This document shows, in pieces, positions 1 through 8,061 of a stretch of 19,282 bases of DNA. How positions within the stretch are numbered: the first letter of the stretch is position 1; every line of letters begins with the position of its first letter. The notes below the pieces were generated by a model, which did not search any database, was not told the origin of the DNA, and saw only the letters and a list, made by a program, of their open reading frames with translations. The DNA is from OMOG01 sp041485845 (GTDB lineage: Bacteria; Acidobacteriota; Terriglobia; Bryobacterales; Bryobacteraceae), in the NCBI GenBank assembly GCA_041485845.1, contig JBGPKH010000089.1, positions 1 to 19,282 of the forward strand, read 5' to 3'. The position numbers and the translations under genes were made by a program.

Positions 1-263
1 AGCTCATCGCGATCCTGATCCAATCCGGCAACGCCGCAGCCGCTGAAGGCCGCCTGAGCACCGCCGCTGCCAGCTACCGCGAATTAGTCGGGCTGCGACC
101 CGGCGATGCCGACTTGCGAAACAACTTCGGCATCGTCCTGTCGCGGTCCGGCGACCTGGCAGCCGCGGCCGCCCAGTTCGAAGCTGCGCTGAACGCTAAC
201 CCCTCGCACCAGACCGCGCGCCGGAACCTGGAAGCGGTGCGCGAAAAGCTGGCAAAGCACTGA
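1..263 (+). CDS. TPR-repeat protein, C-terminal fragment (5' end outside window)
   Basis: An open frame runs in from the left edge (first full codon at 3) and ends in TGA at 261-263, giving the last 86 residues of a larger protein. Two tetratricopeptide-like helical hairpins are visible: one around GRLSTAAASYRELVGLRPGD and one around GDLAAAAAQFEAALNANPSH. Both show the usual TPR pattern of small residues in helix A, a Tyr/Phe in helix B and a Pro at the end. TPRs are protein-interaction scaffolds; in acidobacteria such tails are common on secreted or periplasmic proteins, but the N-terminal part that would define a function is missing. The stop is followed by a 12-bp tandem repeat and then the promoter of the next gene, so the two genes are probably separate transcription units. 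Confidence 0.75.
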   Translation, partial: LIAILIQSGNAAAAEGRLSTAAASYRELVGLRPGDADLRNNFGIVLSRSGDLAAAAAQFEAALNANPSHQTARRNLEAVREKLAKH

Positions 264-267
264 AATC

Positions 268-291
268 CGGCACAGCCGGCGGCACAGCCGG
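268..291. repeat. 12-bp perfect tandem duplication after the TPR gene
   Basis: The 12-mer CGGCACAGCCGG occurs twice back to back (268-279 and 280-291), five bases after the TPR stop codon. Each unit can fold into a very short CCGGC/GCCGG stem. There is no T-tract after it, so it is not a convincing intrinsic terminator. Confidence 0.6.
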
Positions 292-438
292 AGGCGTCCG
301 CCGTTGACCAAGACCGCGGACCAGCGGGGCCGCCGCACAGAGCGCCTGCCAGAGCCATCACCTGCATCAAGCGCATATCCACTTTCGAACATTTCGCCTA
401 ATATATCTTTTGTTTCGATGTTCTTGCAAATCGTTCTC

Positions 439-467
439 TTGACTGCCCCTTCTCTATGGTGTACAGT
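439..467 (+). promoter_or_regulatory. sigma70-like promoter of the TonB-dependent receptor gene
   Basis: TTGACT (439-444, five of six matches to the -35 consensus) is followed by exactly 17 bp and TACAGT (462-467, four of six matches to the -10). Transcription would start near 474, leaving a leader of about 70 nt before the TTG start at 545. The flanking sequence is locally AT-richer than the coding DNA. This is a consensus match only. Confidence 0.5.
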
Positions 468-544
468 CGAGAAAATCTCGTTCCCCTCGATGTATGGAGT
501 GCTCGGCGTGTGCGCGTCGTAGGACTACGAGCAGGAGGTGTGAG

Positions 545-3500
545 TTGAAGCGAAAACAGTTTGTCCTTGGTTTCTTTCTGTTCTCTTTGCTGGCTCCGGC
601 TCAATTGTGGGCGCAGGGAGTACGAGCCACCCTAACAGGCCGCGTCACGGATAGTTCCGGGGCGGTGGTTCCCAACGTCAAGATCGAGGTCAAGAATACC
701 GGGACTAATCTAGTAGTGGGCACCGTCACGGACAGCGCGGGTCTGTACGCCGTGCCGTTTCTGAACCCCGGATCTTACACTGTGTCGGCAGAGGCTGCCG
801 GGTTCAAGAAATTCGTGCGCGCGAGCCTGGTGCTGAGTGTAGGCGATACGGTTGGCGTAGATATCCCTCTCGAAGTGGGAGCAGTCACCGAGCAGCTCAC
901 GATCACCGCCGACTCGCCGCTGCTCGAAACCGCCAAGGCCGATCGCGGCACTCTGGTCGACCGGCAGAGCGTGGCGGAGCTGCCCTTAAACGGCCGCAAC
1001 CCGTTCATGCTCGCCAAGATCGTGGCGGGCGTGAATTTCAACGGCACGGTCATATATCAACGGCCCTTCGACAATGGAGCGATTGCCCAGTGGACCATCA
1101 ACGGAGGGCTGTATCAAAGCAACGAATTCCTGCTCGATGGCGCGCCTAACAACGCGCAAGCCGGCTCCAACAATATCGCCTACGTTCCGCCGGTGGATGC
1201 CGTCCAGGAGTTCAAGATACAGACCAATTCATACGACGCGCAATATGGCCACACCAGCGGCGGCATCGTGAATGTCTCGCTGAAAAGCGGCACCAACACG
1301 CCGCACGGAACGGTTTACGAGTTTGCGCGCCGCAAAGCGTGGGATGCCAACTCTTTCCAGAACAATGCCGTCGGCTCGCCCAAAGGGGAGCACTATCTGG
1401 ACCAGTACGGAGGCCAGCTCGCCGGCCCCGTCTATGTCCCCAGGGTCTACGATGGCCGCAACAAAACCTTCTTCCTGTTCACCTACGAGAAATACCGCGA
1501 GAACACGCCGCGGCCCTATACTCTTTCCACTCCTGCGCCGGAATTCTCCAACGGCGATTTCTCCAAGCTCGTGAACGGCGTCGGACAACCGATCACCCTC
1601 TACGACCCTGCCACCGGCCAAAATGTGAACGGGACCTGGACCCGGCAGCCTTTCCCGAACAAATCCATTCCGGCCGGCCGCATCAACCCGATCGCCAAGA
1701 AAATCCTCAGCTACTTTCCCGCGCCGAATACCACCACTTCCGGCCAGAATTACTCCCAGGGAAACTTGTACTTCGACGCTCCGGACAAGGACTCTTTTTA
1801 CAACGAGGTCGTAAAGATCGATCAGCAGGTCGGAAGCCGGAATCGCTTGTCGTTCCGGCAGATCCGCAGCAACCGGCTGGAGATGGGATGGGACGGCTCG
1901 AACGCGGTCCTGGGGCCGGGCCAGGCCGGTTCCCTGCCGGAGGTTCGCACCAACGACTCGCTCGGTCTGGAGTGGGTCGGAATCGTTTCTCCTCAAGTGG
2001 TGCTGAATGCCCGCGTCTCTTTCGCCCGTTACCTGGGAGAGGATCGCGGCGACGCCAACGCGGGATTCGACCTCACGAAATTGGGCTTTCCGAGCTCCCT
2101 GGTGGGCAGCCTGCCCGGCGGGGCCTTCTTCGGCGCCTATAGCTTTTCCAACTACTTTAGTCTGGGCCAATATCCGACCGGTGACATCACCAACACCGGC
2201 GCCTTCGCCGCCAGCCTGAACTGGAACGTAAAGGGTCATTCCGTCAAGGCCGGTGTGGATGTGCGGGACATTCAGTACGTCACTCAAAATTTCAGCACTG
2301 CTCTCAGCCTGAGTGCCAGTCCCGGCTGGACGCAGCAGAACTACGCCCAGTCGGACCCTCTCAGCGGCGACAGCATCGCGTCCTGGTTGTTGGGCACGCC
2401 GAGCGGCGGCAGTTCCGCCTACAGCCTGCTGGGTGTTTACCAGGAACACTACTATGCGCCGTGGATCCAGGACGACTGGCGGGTTACCAGCCGCCTGTCG
2501 CTCAATCTGGGGTTGCGCTGGGACTTCAATGTTCCGCCGTATGAACGCTTCAACCGCATGGATCGCGGCTTCGATCCGAATGTGACCGGCCCCGTGAACC
2601 AACTCATCAACCAACAGCAGTTTCCGGGATTTCCCACCGTCAAGGGCGGACTGCTCTTTGCGGGAGTCAATGGTCAGCCCCGGAACGCCGCCGACACTTA
2701 CATGAAGGCGATCCAGCCGCGCGTCGGTTTGGCCTATCGCATGGCTAACAAGCTGATCATGCGCGGCGGTTGGGGCCGGTACTATCTCAACCCCAGCAAC
2801 AACTACATTCAAAGCAGCGGATTCAATACCTCCACGCCCCTGGTGACCTCCAACGACGGAGGCCGCACACCCATTCCCAATCTGATCGACAATCCCTTTC
2901 CCTCGGGTCTGCTGCTCCCGCTGGGATCCTCGCTCGGCGCCAACACTTTTGTCGGCCAAGGCTTGACCGTCGTGAATCCCAAGTTCACACTCCCGAACAT
3001 GGACCAGTTCTCGTTCGGTTTCCAATACGAGCTCCCCGGGCATTCCAAGATCGATGCCAGCTATGTCGGCAGCCGTGGCGACAACCTGGATTCGACTCAA
3101 CCGATCAACTTCATTCCGCTGAGTCTCCGCCAGCAGTGCGACGCCTGGGAAGGCGGCGCCGCATCCTATTGCCAGGCGTTGATCCCCAACCCGTTTTACC
3201 AGTTGACGCCTTTCAACGGCACCTCGTACTACTCCAGTCCTACCCTGGCCCGCTCCACCCTGACCGTTCCGTATCCGCAGTTCGGCGGGATCACCGGGGC
3301 TAAGAGGAACGCCGCCTTTTCCTGGTACAACTCGTTCCAGGTAACGTACGAGGTCCGCGCCCGGAACGGGTTGACCCTGGTAGCCAACTGGACCCTGTCC
3401 AAGCAGGTCTATCAGAACGGCTATAACGACATCCAGAGGCTGGTGCCGCAGCGCAGCATCTACCAGTACGATCAACCGCAAAGCGTCAAAGCCACGGCCG

Positions 3501-4087
3501 TTTATCAGCTTCCTCTCGGGCCGGGACAGCGTTTCTTCAACTCGTCGGGCCGCCTCGTCAGCCGGCTGGTCGGCGGGTGGGAAGCTAATGTTCTGTTTGG
3601 TTACCATTCCGGCATTCCCTGGCGGCTGCCCGGCAGCTTTATCTACGTCAAGGAAGCCAAGCTGCCGAACATCAATTGGCATGCGCCCATCGTGCAGGTC
3701 GTGCAGCCTTGCGCGGCCCAATGGAATACCAACGGGACCATCACCATGCAGTCCTTCAGCACCAAAGCCGGCTGCACCGATTACAACTTCCTGAGCGAGC
3801 CTCTCTTTGCGCCGGCCGCGGAACCGGCGTTTTCCGGCCAGATCCGGACCATGAGTGTGCCCAATGCCGACGTATCCTTGAACAAGACCACGCGCATCAC
3901 GGAGCGAGCCAGCGTTCAGTTCCGGGCCGAGGTCTTTAACGTCACCAACACCTTCAACTTCTACCAGCAGCAGCCCAACAGCACCCTGACCAGCTCCAGC
4001 TTCGGGACGGTGAACAAGGCCAACGTGAGCAGCAATAACGGCAACCAGCCGCGTTATATTCAGTTGTCGGTGAAGTTCAACTTTTAG
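545..4087 (+). CDS. TonB-dependent receptor, Oar-like, with N-terminal carboxypeptidase-regulatory domain
   Basis: Predicted outer-membrane TonB-dependent receptor of 1180 residues. The TTG start at 545 is chosen because AGGAGG (533-538) lies 6 bp upstream and translation from it gives a clean signal peptide (MKRKQFVLGFF...LWA-Q, cut near residue 24); the upstream ATG at 494 would place a charged Cys/Arg-rich stretch before it. Residues 25-115 form a CarboxypepD_reg-like beta sandwich (LTGRVTDSSGAVVPNVKIEV). A plug domain follows, with the conserved ELPLNGRNP and AVQEFKIQTN...YGHTSGG motifs, and then a long beta-barrel ending in the aromatic C-terminus YIQLSVKFNF expected for BAM-inserted proteins. 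The family is strongly expanded in acidobacteria and is thought to take up large substrates such as glycans or peptides; the substrate here cannot be read from sequence. No SusD partner or tonB/exbBD gene is adjacent. Confidence 0.93.
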   Translation: MKRKQFVLGFFLFSLLAPAQLWAQGVRATLTGRVTDSSGAVVPNVKIEVKNTGTNLVVGTVTDSAGLYAVPFLNPGSYTVSAEAAGFKKFVRASLVLSVGDTVGVDIPLEVGAVTEQLTITADSPLLETAKADRGTLVDRQSVAELPLNGRNPFMLAKIVAGVNFNGTVIYQRPFDNGAIAQWTINGGLYQSNEFLLDGAPNNAQAGSNNIAYVPPVDAVQEFKIQTNSYDAQYGHTSGGIVNVSLKSGTNTPHGTVYEFARRKAWDANSFQNNAVGSPKGEHYLDQYGGQLAGPVYVPRVYDGRNKTFFLFTYEKYRENTPRPYTLSTPAPEFSNGDFSKLVNGVGQPITLYDPATGQNVNGTWTRQPFPNKSIPAGRINPIAKKILSYFPAPNTTTSGQNYSQGNLYFDAPDKDSFYNEVVKIDQQVGSRNRLSFRQIRSNRLEMGWDGSNAVLGPGQAGSLPEVRTNDSLGLEWVGIVSPQVVLNARVSFARYLGEDRGDANAGFDLTKLGFPSSLVGSLPGGAFFGAYSFSNYFSLGQYPTGDITNTGAFAASLNWNVKGHSVKAGVDVRDIQYVTQNFSTALSLSASPGWTQQNYAQSDPLSGDSIASWLLGTPSGGSSAYSLLGVYQEHYYAPWIQDDWRVTSRLSLNLGLRWDFNVPPYERFNRMDRGFDPNVTGPVNQLINQQQFPGFPTVKGGLLFAGVNGQPRNAADTYMKAIQPRVGLAYRMANKLIMRGGWGRYYLNPSNNYIQSSGFNTSTPLVTSNDGGRTPIPNLIDNPFPSGLLLPLGSSLGANTFVGQGLTVVNPKFTLPNMDQFSFGFQYELPGHSKIDASYVGSRGDNLDSTQPINFIPLSLRQQCDAWEGGAASYCQALIPNPFYQLTPFNGTSYYSSPTLARSTLTVPYPQFGGITGAKRNAAFSWYNSFQVTYEVRARNGLTLVANWTLSKQVYQNGYNDIQRLVPQRSIYQYDQPQSVKATAVYQLPLGPGQRFFNSSGRLVSRLVGGWEANVLFGYHSGIPWRLPGSFIYVKEAKLPNINWHAPIVQVVQPCAAQWNTNGTITMQSFSTKAGCTDYNFLSEPLFAPAAEPAFSGQIRTMSVPNADVSLNKTTRITERASVQFRAEVFNVTNTFNFYQQQPNSTLTSSSFGTVNKANVSSNNGNQPRYIQLSVKFNF

Positions 4088-4230
4088 TTCTCACGGCCGG
4101 GCACGCGCCAGGCGCGGCATCGTACAGCGCTACAAGTACGCCGCCATCGGGCTGGGTCCCAACAGCCGGCTCCTGTACTGGATTTTCCGCGTGCTGCCCG
4201 GCAGCTTCCCCGGCAAGCTCCCCGGACCCG
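4088..4230 (+). pseudogene. possible SDR-family oxidoreductase C-terminal remnant
   Basis: In the frame containing position 4131, the + strand downstream of the TonB receptor reads like a real protein tail: RGIVQRYKYAAIGLGPNSRL followed by LYWIFRVLPGSFPGKLPG. This resembles the C-terminal helix region of short-chain dehydrogenases (an Ile/Gly-Pro stretch, then Leu-Tyr-Trp and a Leu-Pro-Gly turn). There is no start codon, Rossmann fold or Tyr-x-x-x-Lys active site, since the TonB receptor occupies the space upstream, and the frame then runs into low-quality sequence. It is best read as a relic of a deleted gene. The family assignment is from memory of the motif and is weak. Confidence 0.3.
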
Positions 4231-4234
4231 GTCT

Positions 4235-4411
4235 CCGGCTCGTGGCGGATGAGGTTGGTGTAGACGATGAAGCCGGCGGCGATCGGCAGCGGCAGCACCA
4301 CCGCCGGCTGGAAGACTTGCAGCGCGATGAAGAAGAGGTTGAAGACGATGCCGATCCAGACTACGCGGCTGAATCACCCAGCCGCCGTGTTGGTTGTTGG
4401 CGCGGTGTCAT
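4235..4411 (-). pseudogene. small membrane-protein remnant, frameshifted
   Basis: On the minus strand, just after the GMC fusion gene, an ATG at 4411-4409 opens MTPRQQPTRRLGD and then stops at 4361. In another frame, starting directly after a TGA, the sequence continues as a hydrophobic protein (FSRVVWIGIVFNLFFIALQV then FQPAVVLPLPIAAGFIVYTN), which looks like one or two transmembrane helices. One indel around 4373 would join the two parts into a single short membrane protein. After about residue 60 the frame becomes Glu/Gly/Ala-rich and lies antisense to the SDR-like tail, so the real C-terminus is lost. I do not recognise the family. Together with the SDR-like tail it accounts for most of the 339-bp gap 4088-4426, which holds no intact gene. 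Confidence 0.3.
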
Positions 4412-4426
4412 AGGCGTCGCTCCGTC

Positions 4427-7400
4427 CTACACGCCTGCCGCCTGCACCGCCCGCAGCTTGGCCCCGTCGAGCGCGTCCAGCACGATCGGAAAAACGTCCT
4501 GCCAGGCGTTCTTGCCGAAAATGCAGTCGATGTGCCCGTACCCGGGAATCACGTGGCGGTCGTACAGGCTCTTGCCATTGGTCTGGCGCAGCAGGTCGTA
4601 GGTGATCTGCGTGCTCTTCGGTTCGAAGCACTCGTTGTCCGCCCCGTGAATGAACGTGATGGGGATGGTCAGCCGGTCCAGGTGCGGCAGGTACACGTCT
4701 TCGCCCGCGAAGTTCACCAAGTGGCCCTTGTTGGTGAGCAATTCGAGGTGCTGGAACGCCTTCATGTTGGCCACGCCGAAGGTTTCGTACAGGGTGGAGT
4801 GGGTCGCTTCGTTCAACTGCGCGTGGTCGTAGAGCGGAGCGTACATGAAGCTGATGCGGTGGCAGGTGAGGTTCTGGCAGCGCTCGCGGAGTTGCACGGG
4901 GTACAGCCGCAGACCCGCGTCGTAGACCTTCTCGACGAGGCTCTCCTTGGTGGAGGCGAAGGCCGTCAGCGATTTGACGCCGATGTCCCGGAGGAAGGTG
5001 GGGATGTGCAGGCCAGTCTTGATGTGCGTCGCGATGGGCGCCACCACGTGGGTCGCGATCTGCGAGCAGACCGCCGAGCGCACGCCTTCGAGGCCCGCCA
5101 GCATCGCCATGAAGAACGTGGTGGAGCCCCAGCAGTGCGCCACCATCTGCACGTCCGGAGAGCCGGTGACCGCACGAACCTTGTCCACCGCGGCCGGGTA
5201 ATCGAGAGTGGCAACGTCGTCGCCCGACGATTGGAGACCGGCGGCCGGCAGTGCGATGGAGTCGCGGTAGTCCAGCAGCCATACGTCGTAGCCGTGCGCG
5301 TACAGGTACTCGAGCATGTTGGTCTCGATGGTGTCGAGCGAGAAGATCAGGCTGGACACGCCGAGCCCGTGGGACAGGATCACGGGGCCCTTCGAGCCAC
5401 CCTGGTAGCGCGTCAGCCGTAACGCGACTCCGTCCTTGGCGGCGAACGGGTAGACCACCGGAGCGCCCACCCTCAGGGCGCGCTTCTTCCGTGGAGGGGC
5501 GTCGGGATTGAAGGCGCTGGTGCGCGCGAACAGGTCGCCGTAGGTCTGGAACAGCGTGCCGGCGAAGAAATCGCCGAATGCCGCGAGGCTCTTCAGGCGC
5601 TGGGCTTCGTTGGCGGCATTGGTGACCTGCATGGTGGTTATCTGTTTGGCGAAGTCGGCGGGCTCGATGTGCAGCACGCCTTTGCCGATCGCGGGGCCGG
5701 CGCTGCTGCCTTCCTGAAGCGTGATGTAGAGCGTGCTGGTATCGTGCCATACGTCGAAAACGGGACGCTCATGCACGACTTTGAAGCCGTCGAAGTACCA
5801 CCGCTTGCCTTCTTCGGAGACCAGCGTCATCCGATAGCGCATGTTGTGCGTTTCGACCTCGTCGGGGTTGACCACGAAGAGATTGAAGACGCCATCGGTA
5901 ACGCTCAGCGGCTTGGAGGAAAGCGCGGGCGCGATCGCGGTGCCGGCCATGCGCGCTTCGTGGCCGGGTTCCTGCACCATGGCGTTCACGTCTTCGCCGC
6001 GAATGGTGAGGGTGAACTGGAAGACGTTGCCGGCGGCTGCGCCCTGACTGGCGCCGGTTTCGAAGTCCGCCGCGCCGGCGCTCCAGAAGCCCTTCATCGT
6101 TTCGGTGAATTCGATTCCGGCGGTGGTGGCCACTGCCGAACTCACTTTAGAATCCGGCCGCGAGGGCGCGTCGTAGTCGATCTTCCACCCGCGGTCCGCG
6201 GCGATGAGCGCGCAGGTGCGCTCGGCAACCGCGGAGATGGTCAGCGAGGGATTGACGCCCAGGGGCCGCGGCAGCACGGCGCCGTCGTCCACGTAGAGTC
6301 CTTCGTAGACCGCGGCGCCGGCGGCGCCGGCGAACACCTGGCCCTTGTGATTCACCACTCCCTCGGCGGCGCTTTCGCCCATGATGCAGCCGCCCAGCGG
6401 GTGGACGCTCACCAGCGTCTGGGTCTGCATCGAATGCCAGGTGGGGTTGGGGGCGTAGACGCCGCCCAGCGGGCCGGTGGCCTTCTTGAGATTGGCGTTG
6501 GCCTTTTGGAAAATCTCTGCGCTGCCCACGCCCGGCCACGAGATGCGCAGGCGGTCGTGCGCGTCGAGGTACGTGCGGCCGGCGCCGTTGTCGTGGGTCA
6601 TGATCAGGTACGTCTGGGTGTTGCGGATGGAGCCGACGTACGGACCGGCGACCAGGCTTTCGAGCTCGCGCGTCTTTTCGGCGATGATTTCGTGGAGGCC
6701 CCGCGGCTGGTTGCCGCCGAGCGCGGCCGCAGCGGCCAGACCGGCGGGCAGCAGCGTGCCGATGGCCCCCGGAATGGAACCCTCCTCGATCACCATGCCC
6801 TGGTTCAGCTCGGGCTGCTCGCGGAGATCGATCGCGCTGGTGATGCACGGGCCCACCTTTTCGCGCCCCTCGGGATGGTGGGCGCCGAACCCGATGCCGT
6901 TGATCTCGGCGCCGGTATTGAAGCCGAAGCCCAGAACGTCTCCGTTGCCGGTGAACCGCTCGCCCAGCTTCGAAGATACCGCCAGCCCATTTTGCGCCGA
7001 CCGCAGCAGGATCTCGGTGGAGCCGAGCGTGCCGGCGCCCAGGATCACGATGTCGGCGCTCACGAACTGGTCCGGTGCGGAAAACTTCTCGCGGCCCACG
7101 CCCAGCGGCTCATAATAGACGCGCCAGCCGCTGGCGTCACGCTCCAGGTGACGGACCGAAACCTCGCAGAAGATCTCCGCGCCAAAATTCGCGGCGTCCG
7201 GCAGATAGTTCATGAGGGTGGTGTTCTTAGCGTGAAAGTTACAGCCGGACACGCAATCGCCGCAGCCGATGCACGCGGTCTGCGGCACGCCGAAGGGGTT
7301 CACTCCGCCTTCGGGATCTTGGAACGTGACATAGAGCGGCGTGCGGTACCACGGTGCGTTCATGGACTCGGCGGAAGTGTGCAGGGCTTCCATCTTGGGG

Positions 7401-7864
7401 AGCCTGGCGAAGGAATCCGGAACGGGCTGGGGGTTGAGGACCTTTTCGGCGCGCTCGTAGCTCTTTTCCACCAGGTCGGAATCGTTGCGGAAACCCGCGG
7501 GCCAGACGGGATCGTCAAACACGCGCTTCTCCGCGCGCAGGCCCACGTTGGCATTGATGAGCGAAGTGCCGCCCAAGCCGCAGCCGAGCAGCACGTTGAT
7601 ATCGGGATTGACGCGAAAATCGAACAGGCCCGTGGGCGACCCCAGGTGCTCCCCGGGAACATCGGTCTGGAATTCCATGGCGGCCTTTTCCAGCGTGTTG
7701 GGGTATTCACCCGGCTGGATCTCCCGGCCCCGCTCCAGAACGCAGACCTGCTGGCCGGCGCGGGCCATGCGCGAAGCGGCAATTGCCCCCCCATAACCGG
7801 ACCCGATTACCACCACCTTATAGCGATCTTTCATTTGTTCGACGGGTAAAGAGATTCGAGGCAT
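4427..7864 (-). CDS. GMC (cholesterol-oxidase-like) flavoprotein fused to an alpha/beta hydrolase
   Basis: A 1145-aa two-enzyme fusion. The ATG at 7864 is chosen because AGGAGG sits 5 bp upstream; an earlier in-frame start at 7906 adds 14 unlikely residues. The N-terminal half is a GMC oxidoreductase: FAD-binding VVVIGSGYGGAIAASRMARA (GSGYGG at 21-26), a Cys cluster CIGCGDCVSGC (C198, C201, C204, C208) typical of this cholesterol-oxidase-like branch, HPLGG at 488-492, and GVNPSLTISA near 536-545. A beta-rich linking domain occupies about 585-725. The C-terminal part (about 825-1145) is an alpha/beta hydrolase with the oxyanion region ILSHGLG, nucleophile elbow VAHCWGS (C911), a probable acid D1076 (IHGADNE) and H1111 (PGYGHID). 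Serine is usual at C911. By analogy with steroid and other alcohol oxidases it may oxidise a lipid-like alcohol and act on its ester or thioester; the substrate is unknown. No signal peptide is seen. It is monocistronic and divergent from the HD-domain gene. Confidence 0.9.
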   Translation of the reverse strand: MPRISLPVEQMKDRYKVVVIGSGYGGAIAASRMARAGQQVCVLERGREIQPGEYPNTLEKAAMEFQTDVPGEHLGSPTGLFDFRVNPDINVLLGCGLGGTSLINANVGLRAEKRVFDDPVWPAGFRNDSDLVEKSYERAEKVLNPQPVPDSFARLPKMEALHTSAESMNAPWYRTPLYVTFQDPEGGVNPFGVPQTACIGCGDCVSGCNFHAKNTTLMNYLPDAANFGAEIFCEVSVRHLERDASGWRVYYEPLGVGREKFSAPDQFVSADIVILGAGTLGSTEILLRSAQNGLAVSSKLGERFTGNGDVLGFGFNTGAEINGIGFGAHHPEGREKVGPCITSAIDLREQPELNQGMVIEEGSIPGAIGTLLPAGLAAAAALGGNQPRGLHEIIAEKTRELESLVAGPYVGSIRNTQTYLIMTHDNGAGRTYLDAHDRLRISWPGVGSAEIFQKANANLKKATGPLGGVYAPNPTWHSMQTQTLVSVHPLGGCIMGESAAEGVVNHKGQVFAGAAGAAVYEGLYVDDGAVLPRPLGVNPSLTISAVAERTCALIAADRGWKIDYDAPSRPDSKVSSAVATTAGIEFTETMKGFWSAGAADFETGASQGAAAGNVFQFTLTIRGEDVNAMVQEPGHEARMAGTAIAPALSSKPLSVTDGVFNLFVVNPDEVETHNMRYRMTLVSEEGKRWYFDGFKVVHERPVFDVWHDTSTLYITLQEGSSAGPAIGKGVLHIEPADFAKQITTMQVTNAANEAQRLKSLAAFGDFFAGTLFQTYGDLFARTSAFNPDAPPRKKRALRVGAPVVYPFAAKDGVALRLTRYQGGSKGPVILSHGLGVSSLIFSLDTIETNMLEYLYAHGYDVWLLDYRDSIALPAAGLQSSGDDVATLDYPAAVDKVRAVTGSPDVQMVAHCWGSTTFFMAMLAGLEGVRSAVCSQIATHVVAPIATHIKTGLHIPTFLRDIGVKSLTAFASTKESLVEKVYDAGLRLYPVQLRERCQNLTCHRISFMYAPLYDHAQLNEATHSTLYETFGVANMKAFQHLELLTNKGHLVNFAGEDVYLPHLDRLTIPITFIHGADNECFEPKSTQITYDLLRQTNGKSLYDRHVIPGYGHIDCIFGKNAWQDVFPIVLDALDGAKLRAVQAAGV

Positions 7865-7904
7865 GAGTCCCTCCTGGTGCTTCCTACGTGAGGTCGCGGG
7901 GACC

Positions 7905-7933
7905 ATGTTATGGGAAGTTCAGGCCGGAGTCAA
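7905..7933 (-). promoter_or_regulatory. sigma70-like promoter of the GMC-hydrolase fusion gene
   Basis: Read on the minus strand: TTGACT (7933-7928), 17 bp, TAACAT (7910-7905). This gives a start point near 7898 and a leader of about 34 nt before the ATG at 7864. The -35 box and spacing are identical to those upstream of the TonB receptor. It lies in the 197-bp divergent region 7865-8061, in which no equally good promoter was found for the rightward HD-domain gene. Confidence 0.5.
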
Positions 7934-8061
7934 ATACTCGGAGTTAGTAAGTGCTGAGGCTCGCCGGCCTCTACCGCGGCTCCTCAAACTCTGAGAAGTG
8001 GCTGCCCTTGCGCGCGACGGGCCGCAGACGTAGACTTGAGCGACCGTCAACAGGAGGGGCT

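Noticed and set aside
1229..3721. 830-aa minus-strand open frame antisense to the TonB receptor
   Set aside because: The plus strand encodes a clear receptor. The antisense frame has no domain, is Arg/Gly/Val-rich, and arises from the high-GC codon bias of the real gene.
4394..5422. 342-aa plus-strand open frame antisense to the hydrolase part
   Set aside because: Shadow of the hydrolase coding sequence; no family resemblance and no RBS.
5669..7849. 726-aa plus-strand open frame antisense to the GMC fusion
   Set aside because: It is His/Arg/Gly/Ala-rich with no motif, and the minus strand has strong FAD and HPLGG motifs with a proper RBS.
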